The notes below the pieces were generated by a model. The model was not told the origin of the DNA and searched no databases. It worked only from the letters and a program-made list of their open reading frames with translations. Positions 52,717 to 61,051 of a DNA stretch of 64,000 bases are shown piece by piece (the first letter of the stretch is position 1; every line of letters begins with the position of its first letter). A program made the translations under genes and the position numbers. Source of the stretch: Arthrobacter psychrochitiniphilus (lineage in GTDB: Bacteria > Actinomycetota > Actinomycetes > Actinomycetales > Micrococcaceae). The stretch spans positions 22,393-86,392 of the forward strand of contig NZ_QHLZ01000013.1 of assembly GCF_003185915.1 (NCBI RefSeq), read 5' to 3'.

Positions 52717-54062
52717 ACGGCGCAGAATTAGATGGCGCAGACGCGCAATTGAGGCAGGCAGGGGTGAGTCAGTCCCTGCTGATTGCCAGGGCCGCATTGT
52801 CTAGGCTGATGGAACCCTCTGATCTGCCCGGTCTAGCCCTCATCCAGGTGCTCGGAGCGCAGGACGCGCTGGCTTTCATTCGAGGCCGTGACAGTTCCCA
52901 TGCGCGTGTGGAGAAGGAAATGACCTCCGTTCTCTCAGCAGCGGGCTGTGAACGTTGGGCCGGGCTAAGCGAAGTACTGACACGGTGGCGTCCACGGTTA
53001 GTGGATGTGGCGCCGGAACGTGATCTGGCCACGGTGGCACGGTTGCATGGGCGGTTGTTGGTCCCAGAAGATCCACAGTGGCCTCCGGCGCTCGAGGATT
53101 TGGAACTGGCCGCACCCATTGCTCTCTGGTGCCGGGGCAGTCTTACCGCGTTACCTGCACAAGCCAGGTGCATCTCCGTGGTGGGCTCACGGGACAGCAC
53201 CAGCTATGGGGCAAATGTGAGCGCAGAAATTGCCAGCACTCTTGTGCAACATGGCTTTACCGTGATCAGCGGAGGCGCCTACGGAATTGATGCCCACGCT
53301 CACAGAGGAGCGTTGAGCGCGTCCCGGCAGCCTTCCCGCCAGCCCTCCCCTCAGCAGGCACTGCTCGAGCCAAGGCTGGAGCAGACGGCAAAGCCGGGGC
53401 TTGCAGGCACCAACGCCGTCAGCGGCGGGTACCGGCCGGCAGAAGACGTCCCGCCCACCATTGCCGTTATGGCGGGCGGCGTGGACAGGTTCTACCCCTC
53501 AGGAAATGAAGATCTGCTGCGGACCATTGCCGAGCGCGGACTCGTTGTCTCAGAGGTGCCACCTGGCACTAACCCCACTCGCTACCGCTTCCTACAGCGC
53601 AACCGCCTCATCGCGGCGCTGAGCTCCGTCACCGTTGTTGTCGAGGCTCGCTGGCGCTCAGGGGCCTTGAATACCGCCCACCATGCAGAAGCTCTGAGCA
53701 GGCTAGTGGGGGCGGTGCCTGGTTCCGTGTACTCGGCGAATTCTGCTGGCTGCCACCGGCTGCTCAAGGAAGGTTCTGCCGTGTGCGTCACTGATGCTGC
53801 GGATATCGCGGAATTGGCAGGCGGCATAGGCGAACACCTATCCACGGAGCCGTATGTTGAAGCCGCCTTGCATGACGGGCTGGGGACCTCAGATTTGCTG
53901 CTGTTGGATGCCTTACCATTGCACTCAGCCACCACCTTGGAAAAGCTGTGCGTAGTGGCCGGGCTCAGTGCAGCAACTGTGCTTTCGGGTTTGGCTCGTT
54001 TGGAAGTCTTGGGGCTTGCTGAACGATTAGGCGGTGGCTGGAAACGAAGCCGCAGATCGTGA
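52713..54062 (+). CDS. dprA: DNA-processing protein DprA (with an unusual insert)
   Basis: DprA binds incoming single-stranded DNA and loads RecA. The Rossmann-like core reads RCISVVGSRDSTSYG (about 152-166), VISGGAYGIDAHAHRGAL, then TIAVMAGGVDRFYPSGNEDLL, VVSEVPPGTNPTRYRFLQRNRLIAALS and VVVEARWRSGALNTAHHA. A C-terminal winged-helix follows (ATVLSGLARLEVLGLAERL). Between HRGAL and PTIAV, where most homologues have a few residues, there is an insert of about 45 residues rich in Gln, Pro, Ser and Gly. The N-terminal SAM-like region covers about 1-90. Start ATG 52713 overlaps the comM stop; the upstream frame lies within comM. Confidence 0.93.
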   Translation: MNGAELDGADAQLRQAGVSQSLLIARAALSRLMEPSDLPGLALIQVLGAQDALAFIRGRDSSHARVEKEMTSVLSAAGCERWAGLSEVLTRWRPRLVDVAPERDLATVARLHGRLLVPEDPQWPPALEDLELAAPIALWCRGSLTALPAQARCISVVGSRDSTSYGANVSAEIASTLVQHGFTVISGGAYGIDAHAHRGALSASRQPSRQPSPQQALLEPRLEQTAKPGLAGTNAVSGGYRPAEDVPPTIAVMAGGVDRFYPSGNEDLLRTIAERGLVVSEVPPGTNPTRYRFLQRNRLIAALSSVTVVVEARWRSGALNTAHHAEALSRLVGAVPGSVYSANSAGCHRLLKEGSAVCVTDAADIAELAGGIGEHLSTEPYVEAALHDGLGTSDLLLLDALPLHSATTLEKLCVVAGLSAATVLSGLARLEVLGLAERLGGGWKRSRRS

Positions 54063-54164
54063 GGTGCCAGAACCACGCGTAACGTTCCGGGAATCCTTCG
54101 GGGGATAGGTAACGGTTGCTACGGTGGCACAGACAAAACCTCAGGGCGGTGGCATCATGACTCT

Positions 54165-55214
54165 ATGAGTCATGCCTCTATGAGCATCGAAGCGGATCGG
54201 CCTGTTCCCGCCCGCCGCCGGCGCAACACCGGGCGGAGTATTCTGCTGGTCTTTCTCGCAATCTTCGTGATTGCAGCACTAAGTAGTGTGGCTTTTATTG
54301 CCAATCTTGCCCACACCTTCAATAGCCAGACCCAGAGTATCCCTCACGCATTCCCCCAAGAGAGATTCCGGCCCGTCAAGCCGACGGAAGGGCCAGCTGC
54401 ACAGGCCCAGAATATTTTGCTGCTAGGCAGTGACAGCCGCGGAGATGGCCTGAACCTCGCCGAAGCAGGCGACCCCTCCAACCAGCGCTCGGACACCATC
54501 ATGTGGTTGCACGTGCCGGCGGATCGCCACCATTTGTATTTGATGTCAATCATGCGTGACATGTGGGTAGATATACCCGGGGTGGGGCCAGCCAAAATCA
54601 ATGCGGCTATGGCTTACGGGGGTGTTCCTCTGGTAGTCCAAACACTGGAAGGACTGTTTAAAACCAGGATCGATCACGTGGCAGTTATTGATTTCCAGGG
54701 GTTTAAGTCAGTCACTGACGCCTTGGGGGGTGTGCAGGTCAACGTACCGTTGGACTTCACTTCCGTTCATGGCAACTTCACCTTCAAGGCCGGTCCGCAA
54801 AAACTCGACGGCGATCAGGCTCTGGCGTTCGTAAGGGAACGCTACGCCTTTGTTGACGGCGATTATCAGCGGGTGAAGGATCAGCAACTATTCCTGAGGG
54901 CAGTGCTGAACGAGGTCATGTCACCGGCAACAATGACCAACCCCTTCAAAGTGACAACGCTCGTGAAAGAGATTTCTCCCTATGTCAGTGTGGATTCCAC
55001 CCTGAATGCCGCAACTCTAGGCGCGCTTGCCTTGAGTCTGAATGGTGTCCGTGGATCAGACGTGATCGCTTTTACCTTGCCTACCTTAGGGACGGGAACA
55101 AGCGCAGACGGGCAGTCCATTGTCTTGGCCGATGACAATGCCCTGACTGCTATAGGGAAGGCCCTGAATAATGACACGCTCGGGGAGTACCTCCAAACGG
55201 CAGGTCTTGGCTGA
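54165..55214 (+). CDS. LytR-CpsA-Psr (LCP) family cell-wall glycopolymer transferase
   Basis: LCP enzymes attach teichoic-acid-like or capsular polymers from lipid carriers to peptidoglycan. After a basic N-terminus, one membrane helix (SILLVFLAIFVIAALSSVAFI, about 25-45) leads to the LCP domain. It shows NILLLGSDSRGDGLN (about 83-97), RSDTIMWLHVPAD, MSIMRDMWVDIPGVGPAKINAAMAYGG, VDHVAVIDFQGF-like DHVAVIDFQGFKSVTDALGGV and LDGDQALAFVRERY. The Arg and Asp residues of the pyrophosphate-binding site are present. The 349-aa protein lacks the C-terminal LytR_C domain. It lies between dprA and xerC, with no functional link to either. Confidence 0.93.
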   Translation: MSHASMSIEADRPVPARRRRNTGRSILLVFLAIFVIAALSSVAFIANLAHTFNSQTQSIPHAFPQERFRPVKPTEGPAAQAQNILLLGSDSRGDGLNLAEAGDPSNQRSDTIMWLHVPADRHHLYLMSIMRDMWVDIPGVGPAKINAAMAYGGVPLVVQTLEGLFKTRIDHVAVIDFQGFKSVTDALGGVQVNVPLDFTSVHGNFTFKAGPQKLDGDQALAFVRERYAFVDGDYQRVKDQQLFLRAVLNEVMSPATMTNPFKVTTLVKEISPYVSVDSTLNAATLGALALSLNGVRGSDVIAFTLPTLGTGTSADGQSIVLADDNALTAIGKALNNDTLGEYLQTAGLG

Positions 55215-55279
55215 GTAGAGTTTCTCCCAGTACGGCGAGGTAACTTGCCCATGTCAGCCCGCTGGCGCACAGTGGGTGT

Positions 55280-56215
55280 GTGGAATCAGAAGAACGGGCC
55301 GCCCTGCCGCCTGCCCTTGCCAGCGCAGCTGACGCCTTTGCCCGCTATTTACGTCACGAGCGGGGACGGTCAGAACATACGGTGCGGGCCTACCTCGGGG
55401 ACATTGATGCGCTACTGATCCACGCCGTCACCGAAGGCAATACGCACTTGGCCGAGCTGGACCTCAGCTCACTGCGGCGTTGGCTCGGCGAGCAAAGTAG
55501 CGCTGGGCTGGCCCGCTCAACCCTTGCCCGGCGTGCCGCCACGGTCCGAAGCTTCACAGCGTGGGCGCTTCGAGAAGAGATCATCACGGTGGATCCGGCA
55601 CTTCGCCTCAAAGCGCCCCGGAGCGAGAAGACACTGCCGGGGGTATTGCAACAACAACAAATACGCCGGCTCTTGGAGGAACTCACTGCCTCAGCGCAGT
55701 CCGGGGACGCCGTAGCAGTGCGGGACCTAGCCATGGTGGAGCTGCTCTATGCAACAGGTATTCGTGTTGGAGAATTGGCGGGCCTGGACGTGGGCCACAT
55801 CAACCGGGAACGGCGTACCTTGAAGGTTCTGGGCAAGGGCAACAAGGAGCGGATTGTTCCCTTCGGTGTACCGGCAGAAAAGGCCGTGGGGGATTGGTTG
55901 GAGACTGGCAGGCTTACCCTGCTGAAAGCAGGGGCAGGATCTGCCTTGTTCTTGGGCAAGCGCGGAGGGCGGATTGACCAGCGTGCAGTGCGCACCGTGG
56001 TAGACCGGCTTTTGCGTGCCATGGGTGATACCTCCGCAACCGGACCCCACACGTTGCGTCACACTGCGGCCACTCACCTCCTGGACGGTGGGGCTGATCT
56101 GAGGTCGGTGCAGGAAATTCTTGGTCACACATCATTGGCCACAACCCAGTTGTACACACATGTTTCCGTGGAACGGCTGCGGGAAAGTTACCGCACAGCG
56201 CATCCACGGGCTTGA
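55280..56215 (+). CDS. xerC: Tyrosine recombinase XerC
   Basis: XerC with XerD resolves chromosome dimers at dif. The N-terminal SAM-like core-binding domain (about 10-105, FARYLRHERGRSEHTVRAYLGDIDALL) is followed by the catalytic domain. Arg162 lies in YATGIRVGELAGL, the Lys in LKVLGKGNKERIVP, His/Arg in GPHTLRHTAATHLL, His in ILGHTSLATTQ and nucleophile Tyr292 in LYTHVS. Both the 311-aa length and the position after dprA are typical for chromosomal XerC rather than a phage or integron integrase. The start is GTG 55280. Confidence 0.94.
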   Translation: MESEERAALPPALASAADAFARYLRHERGRSEHTVRAYLGDIDALLIHAVTEGNTHLAELDLSSLRRWLGEQSSAGLARSTLARRAATVRSFTAWALREEIITVDPALRLKAPRSEKTLPGVLQQQQIRRLLEELTASAQSGDAVAVRDLAMVELLYATGIRVGELAGLDVGHINRERRTLKVLGKGNKERIVPFGVPAEKAVGDWLETGRLTLLKAGAGSALFLGKRGGRIDQRAVRTVVDRLLRAMGDTSATGPHTLRHTAATHLLDGGADLRSVQEILGHTSLATTQLYTHVSVERLRESYRTAHPRA

Positions 56216-56420
56216 ACAAACGCGCTCCAAGTCACTACGGTGGCGTAATGTGATCCGCTGCGGCACAATGAGAGGAAGCAAAAGCAATAGAATCTATTAA
56301 CAGCCCCGAAGGACGGGTAAAACACACAAAAATTTAGGCCAGCACAGAAGCCCGTGTAACCAGAGTTTCATCCATAAGAAGGTCGTTGGGGAAGACGCAC
56401 CTACTGCTATGGAGGATGGA

Positions 56421-56924
56421 ATGAAGGTAGTAACCACGCGCGGTGTCTTATTTGTGCACTCAGCCCCGGCTGTCATGTGCCCACATATTGAGTCATCCAT
56501 CGCAGGGGTGATGGAACAACGCTCGGACTTGCACTGGACTGCACAGCCCGCGGCGCCAAATGTGCTGCGCACAGAAGTCCTCTGGCAAGGACCCGCAGGA
56601 ACAGGCGCCCGGCTGGCGTCGGCTCTCCGCGGATGGGCCAATGTCCGCTATGAAGTGACAGAAGATCCCAGCCCCGGTGTGGACGGCTCGCGCTGGTCCC
56701 ACACCCCTGAACTAGGTATTTTCCATGCCGTCACGGACGTGCACGGAAACATCATGGTTTCAGAAGATAGGATTCGCTACGCCTACGAATCCGGTGCTGG
56801 CGATCCCACGGTTGTCTACCAGGAGCTCTCACTAGCCCTTGGCGAAGCCTGGGATGAGGAACTTGAACCCTTCCGCCATGCGGCGGCAGGCGCCCCTGTC
56901 CGGTGGCTCCACCACGTAGGCTAA
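56421..56924 (+). CDS. DUF3145 family protein
   Basis: This 167-aa protein is a conserved actinobacterial DUF3145 member. It begins MKVVTTRGVLFVHSAPAVMCPHIESSI and contains WQGPAGTGARLASALRGWANVRYEVTEDPS, the H-x-P-E-L segment and VSEDRIRYAYESG. I chose ATG 56421 because GGAGG lies 6 nt upstream; an in-frame ATG at 56409 has none. The function is unknown. The gene is regularly found between xerC and the fab cluster in Micrococcaceae-type genomes, and a strong terminator follows. Confidence 0.9.
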   Translation: MKVVTTRGVLFVHSAPAVMCPHIESSIAGVMEQRSDLHWTAQPAAPNVLRTEVLWQGPAGTGARLASALRGWANVRYEVTEDPSPGVDGSRWSHTPELGIFHAVTDVHGNIMVSEDRIRYAYESGAGDPTVVYQELSLALGEAWDEELEPFRHAAAGAPVRWLHHVG

Positions 56925-56980
56925 GCAACTCTCTGTTTTTCTTGCCGCGATGGACACCAGTTCCATTAAGGCATAAAAGA

Positions 56981-57028
56981 ACGACGGCGGCACCCACCAA
57001 AAAGGTGAGTGCCGCCGTCGTATTTTAA
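56981..57028. terminator. Rho-independent terminator between DUF3145 and fabF
   Basis: ACGACGGCGGCAC (56981-56993) pairs perfectly with GTGCCGCCGTCGT (57009-57021), with a loop that includes a second short CCACC/GGTG pairing. It is followed by ATTTTAA on the plus side; AAAAG before the left arm gives a T-run on the minus strand. It serves the convergent DUF3145 and fabF transcripts. Confidence 0.9.
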
Positions 57029-57089
57029 TCCCGCACTCTGCTACTGCGAAAAATCCGATGTCCGCAAGAGCCATAAAAAAGTGGGGAAA

Positions 57090-58349
57090 TTAGGAGAGTT
57101 CAACCTTCGGGCCCGTGCTACGGATTGCCACAACAGCGTTGTGACCGCCGAAGCCGAATGAGTTGTTCAGTGCCATGATCTCACCCTCGGGCAGTTCACG
57201 CGGGGAACCGGTGACAACATCGAGGGGGATTTCCGGGTCCTGGTTCTCCAAGTTGATGGTGACAGGGGCCAAACGGTGGTAGACGGCCAGAACGGTCAGC
57301 ACCGACTCCACAGCACCCGAGGCACCCAGCAGGTGCCCCATCTGCGACTTCGTGGCGGAAACGCACACGTTATCGACGTGATCGCCAAGGGCGGCCTTAA
57401 GCGCGGTGTATTCCGGCTTGTCACCGACAGGCGTTGACGTGGCGTGAGCATTGACATGCACCACGTCCTCAGGCATTGCACGGGCATCGAACAGGGCTGC
57501 CTTCAAGGCGCGGGTTGCACCCAGGCCCTGGGGGTCCGGAGCCGTGATGTGGTAGGCATCTGCGGTGACAGCAGTTCCAGCCAGCTCGCCGTAGATACGG
57601 GCGCCACGGGCCAAGGCGTGCTCCTCGGCTTCTAGCACCAGTGCGCCGGCGCCCTCACCCATGACAAAACCGTCACGGCTGATGTCGTAGGGCCGTGAAG
57701 CCGTCTCGGGGGAATCGTTGCGTTTGGAGAGCGCCTGCATGGCGGCGAAGGAAGCCAGCGGCATGGGGTGGATGGCGGCTTCGGCACCACCGGCCACCAC
57801 CACGTCGGCCTTGCCCGAGCGGATCAGCTCAAGGGCAATGTGCAAGGCTTCGGTGCCTGAGGCGCAGGCGGAGACGGGAGTGTGGGCTCCGGCACGGGCG
57901 CCAAGGTCCAGGCTGACGGCTGCTGCCGGGCCATTGGGCATGAGCATGGGAACCGTCATGGGCAGGACCCGGCGCGGACCCTTTTCACGCAGGGTGTCCC
58001 ACGCGTCAAGAAGGGTCCAGACTCCGCCGATCCCGGTGGCAAAGGCTACTGCGAGGCGGTCGTGGTCAACCTCTTCGATACCGGAGTCTTTCCACGCCTC
58101 ACGAGCCGCCACAACTGCGAACTGTGTTGAGGGGTCCATGCGCTTGGCCTCGACGCGGCTGAGCACCTCGGTGGCAGGAGTTGATGCCTTGGCGGCGAAA
58201 TGCACTGGAAGGTCGTACTTTTCCACCCAGTCGTCGGTGAGGGTGTGGGCGCCGGAAACACCCTTGAGGGCGTTCTTCCACATGGTCGGGACGTCGCCGC
58301 CAATGGGTGTGGTGGCACCCAAACCGGTGATGACTACTTTGCGGGCCAT
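57090..58349 (-). CDS. fabF: 3-oxoacyl-ACP synthase II
   Basis: FabF elongates acyl-ACPs with malonyl-ACP. It begins MARKVVITGLGATTPIGGDVPTMW. Catalytic Cys162 is in SACASGTEAL, the two His are in VNAHATSTPVGDKPE and KSQMGHLLGASGAVE, and the glycine-rich NNSFGFGGHNAVVAI is at the end. The 419-aa protein is full length. It is the last gene of the fabD-fabH-acpP-fabF order, separated from acpP by 131 nt that include a hairpin. Confidence 0.96.
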   Translation of the reverse strand: MARKVVITGLGATTPIGGDVPTMWKNALKGVSGAHTLTDDWVEKYDLPVHFAAKASTPATEVLSRVEAKRMDPSTQFAVVAAREAWKDSGIEEVDHDRLAVAFATGIGGVWTLLDAWDTLREKGPRRVLPMTVPMLMPNGPAAAVSLDLGARAGAHTPVSACASGTEALHIALELIRSGKADVVVAGGAEAAIHPMPLASFAAMQALSKRNDSPETASRPYDISRDGFVMGEGAGALVLEAEEHALARGARIYGELAGTAVTADAYHITAPDPQGLGATRALKAALFDARAMPEDVVHVNAHATSTPVGDKPEYTALKAALGDHVDNVCVSATKSQMGHLLGASGAVESVLTVLAVYHRLAPVTINLENQDPEIPLDVVTGSPRELPEGEIMALNNSFGFGGHNAVVAIRSTGPKVELS

Positions 58350-58396
58350 GGTTCAACTCTCTACAAAAATTTGGGGGCAGGTCGGGGGGTGGTGAT

Positions 58397-58432
58397 GTGG
58401 TTGGCCGGTGTCCTGCAGATCCGGCCAACCAC
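58397..58432 (-). promoter_or_regulatory. 12-bp perfect hairpin between acpP and fabF (possible attenuator or processing site)
   Basis: GTGGTTGGCCGG (58397-58408) pairs with CCGGCCAACCAC (58421-58432) across a 12-nt loop. It lies 49 nt after the acpP stop on the minus strand and is not followed by a clear T-run. It may reduce read-through into fabF or protect the acpP mRNA 3' end, allowing more ACP than FabF. Confidence 0.65.
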
Positions 58433-58480
58433 GGTGTCACAGTCCGCTACTGCGGGTTGAGACGAACACAGGGCTCAGGC

Positions 58481-58726
58481 TTAGGCCTGTGCGCCTGCGA
58501 TGAAGCTGACAGCGTCGCCAACGGTCTTGAGGTTCTTGACTTCCTCGTCCGGGATCTTCACATCAAACTTCTCTTCAGCGTTGACAACAATGGTCATCAT
58601 GGAGATGGAATCGATGTCCAGATCATCTGTGAAGGACTTATCCAGCTCAACTGCCTCGGGGGCAAGTCCGGTCTCTTCGTTAACGATTTCGGCCAAACCA
58701 GCCAGGATTTCTTCGTTGCTAGCCAT
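58481..58726 (-). CDS. acpP: Acyl carrier protein
   Basis: ACP carries growing acyl chains on a 4'-phosphopantetheine arm. The 81-aa acidic protein has the attachment site DIDSISMM with Ser40. The open frame is longer, but the family start is MASNEEILAGLAEI at ATG 58726, preceded on the minus strand by AAAGGAG. It lies between fabH and fabF. Confidence 0.96.
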   Translation of the reverse strand: MASNEEILAGLAEIVNEETGLAPEAVELDKSFTDDLDIDSISMMTIVVNAEEKFDVKIPDEEVKNLKTVGDAVSFIAGAQA

Positions 58727-58812
58727 TGACGGCTCCTTTTCTTCTTTTGCTGTGATCAAGGACTTGATCATTTCAGGCATGATGATCACCCTCGGTTGAG
58801 GGGGATACGTTT

Positions 58813-59874
58813 TTAGGGCAGACGCACAACTTGGGCGCCAAACACCAGTCCGGCACCAAAGCCGATCTGAAGCGAAAGTTTACCGGAGAGCTCGGGGTTC
58901 TCTGCCAGCAAGCGGTGTGTTGCCAGGGGGATAGAGGCGGCGGAGGTATTTCCAGCATCGGCAACGTCACGTCCAATGATGACGTGCTCAGGCAGTTTGA
59001 GCTGCTTGGCAAGCTCGTCAATGATGCGCATATTGGCCTGGTGCGGCACAAAGGCGCCCAGATCCTCGGCGGTGATGCCGGCATCGACGAGGGCCTTCTT
59101 GGCCATCTTCGCCATTTCCCACACGGCCCAGCGGAACACTGTCTGGCCGTCTTGGCGCAGTGTGGGCCACAGCGTGGAGTGGGCCTCGTCAGCCGCGGCG
59201 AGGGCTACGCCGTCGCCCTTCATGGCCTGCTCGCTGAAGTCACGGATATCCAGCTGGGAGTGGGTCATGCCAATGGTGTCCCACTTGCTACCGTCCGAAC
59301 CCCACACGGAGGGGCTGATGCCGGGATCCTCGGAGGGGCCTATCACCACGGCGCCGGCGCCGTCACCGAGCAGGAAGGAAATGGTGCGCTCATGGTTGTC
59401 GATGACATCGGAAAGCTTCTCAACGCCGATGACCAGCACATACTCCGCGGTTCCTGAACGGACCAGGGAGTCCGCCTGGGCCACGCCGTAGCAGTAGCCA
59501 GCACAAGCTGCGGAGATGTCGTAGGCAGGGGCAGGGGTGGCACCGAGACGGTCGGCGATCAAAGTGGCAGCCGAGGGTGTGGCGTACGGGTGCGTCACTG
59601 TCGAAACCAGCACCGCACCAATCTGGGAGGCCTCAATGCCAGCTTTTTCAATGGCCTCGGCGCCTGCCGAGACGGCCATGTCCACCACGGAGACGTCCTT
59701 GGGGGCGCGGTGCCGGGTGATGATGCCTGTGCGTTGGCGGATCCATTCGTCAGAGGAGTCAATCCACTGGCACACGTCCTCGTTGCTGACAATGATGGAC
59801 GGGCGGTAGGCGCCAATGCCCAAGATCTGGGAACCGGCCCGCGTGGGGTTTGCCTTCAAAGTGGGGGTGCTCAC
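58813..59874 (-). CDS. fabH: 3-oxoacyl-ACP synthase III
   Basis: FabH condenses a short acyl-CoA primer (branched primers in actinobacteria) with malonyl-ACP to start fatty acid synthesis. ILGIGAYRP and WIRQRTGI lead to Cys124 in SAACAGYCYGV. The His is in FVPHQANMRIIDEL and the Asn in GNTSAASIPLA, a complete Cys-His-Asn triad. The frame is open well upstream, inside fabD. GTG 59874 overlaps the fabD stop (GTGA) and gives 353 aa. It is coupled to fabD. Confidence 0.95.
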   Translation of the reverse strand: MSTPTLKANPTRAGSQILGIGAYRPSIIVSNEDVCQWIDSSDEWIRQRTGIITRHRAPKDVSVVDMAVSAGAEAIEKAGIEASQIGAVLVSTVTHPYATPSAATLIADRLGATPAPAYDISAACAGYCYGVAQADSLVRSGTAEYVLVIGVEKLSDVIDNHERTISFLLGDGAGAVVIGPSEDPGISPSVWGSDGSKWDTIGMTHSQLDIRDFSEQAMKGDGVALAAADEAHSTLWPTLRQDGQTVFRWAVWEMAKMAKKALVDAGITAEDLGAFVPHQANMRIIDELAKQLKLPEHVIIGRDVADAGNTSAASIPLATHRLLAENPELSGKLSLQIGFGAGLVFGAQVVRLP

Positions 59875-60824
59875 AGTGATCCTGCTTCCGATGAAAGGTG
59901 TGCTGCCAGCACTTCTCGGGCAGCTTGGAGATCTTCGGGTGTTTTCACCGCAATGGTGGCCACCCCGGACATTCCGCGTTTGGCCAAGCCTGTCAACGTG
60001 CCAGCGGGGGCCAGCTCGATCAGCCCGGTGACACCCATGATGGACATGGTTTCCATGCACTTATCCCAGCGCACGGGCCGTGACACCTGGGCGATGAGTG
60101 AGGCAAGTGCCGCTTCCCCGGAAGGTACGACGGCGCCGTCGTAGTTGGAGAGTAGCGCCACCTTGGGTGTGTGCGGAGTAAGTGACGGGGCCAGCGCTTG
60201 CAAGGCGGAGACGGCCGGGGCCATGTGGTGGGTGTGGAACGCGCCGGCAACCTGCAAGGGGATGACCCGGGCCTTGGTGGGAGGGGCCGCGACCAGGGCC
60301 GCAATCTGATCCAGCGTGCCCGCGGCCACGGTCTGGCCCTTGGAATTCATATTTGCCGGGGTGAGACCGGCGGCTTCGATGGCGGCGATGACCTCTTCGG
60401 GATCCCCGCCCACAACAGCTGCCATGCCCGTGGGAGTCACGGCAGCGGCGTCTGCCATGCGGTTGGCCCGCTCCCGCACAAAGGCCATGGCATCGGAGTT
60501 GGAGAGAGTTCCGGTCAGGGCAGCGGCCGTGATTTCACCGACGGAGTGGCCAGCTACCACCATGGTGCCGGGAACCAGCGCAGAGGTTGCGTCTTCGCCC
60601 AGGAGCGCTTGGGCTGTGATGAGCCCGGCAGCCACGATCAGCGGCTGAGCAACGGCTGTGTCCTTGATGGTTTCCGCATCTGAAAGGGTGCCGTGGGTGA
60701 GCAAATCAATGCCCGCGGCCTCGCTCAGGGAGGCCAGTTGTTCTTGGACACCAGGGAGTTCTAGCCATGGCGAAAGGAATCCTGGGGATTGAGAGCCCTG
60801 ACCTGGGCAGACTATTGCAAGCAC
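59871..60824 (-). CDS. fabD: Malonyl-CoA:ACP transacylase
   Basis: FabD loads malonyl onto ACP. MLAIVCPGQGSQSPGFL is the typical start (GTG 60824). Active Ser94 is in VVAGHSVGEITA; the Arg/His pair is in FVRERANRM and GAFHTHHMAPA. A C-terminal GLIELAPAGTLTGLAKRG follows. The 317-aa protein is normal. It is the first gene of fabD-fabH-acpP-fabF, with 227 nt of non-coding DNA between it and the regulator gene upstream. Confidence 0.96.
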   Translation of the reverse strand: MLAIVCPGQGSQSPGFLSPWLELPGVQEQLASLSEAAGIDLLTHGTLSDAETIKDTAVAQPLIVAAGLITAQALLGEDATSALVPGTMVVAGHSVGEITAAALTGTLSNSDAMAFVRERANRMADAAAVTPTGMAAVVGGDPEEVIAAIEAAGLTPANMNSKGQTVAAGTLDQIAALVAAPPTKARVIPLQVAGAFHTHHMAPAVSALQALAPSLTPHTPKVALLSNYDGAVVPSGEAALASLIAQVSRPVRWDKCMETMSIMGVTGLIELAPAGTLTGLAKRGMSGVATIAVKTPEDLQAAREVLAAHLSSEAGSL

Positions 60825-60892
60825 ATTAACCAGCTTTCCAAACTTAACAGCATTTTTAGGGTGTTTCCATACACCAAGCTCTTCGGCACAAT

Positions 60893-60909
60893 TTGTAGGA
60901 AGTCTACAA
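60893..60909. promoter_or_regulatory. Inverted repeat TTGTAG-N5-CTACAA in the fabD promoter region
   Basis: A perfect 6-bp inverted repeat with a 5-nt spacer lies about 70-85 nt upstream of fabD in the otherwise featureless fabD/fasR gap. On the minus strand its TTGTAG could also be part of a -35 region. It is a candidate operator for a fatty-acid synthesis regulator. No direct evidence ties it to the adjacent PucR-type protein. Confidence 0.4.
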
Positions 60910-61051
60910 TGCTCCCGGGTCTCGGCGCGTCATCGTTACGTCTCTTGGTGGGATATGCACAGTGTGCTGGCCTGAAAATTCAGTGGCTGCAAGTGCGCTC
61001 CGGGCCATTCCTGGCCGCCGGTAAACGCTCCCGGCCGTCCCAAAGCGGCTC

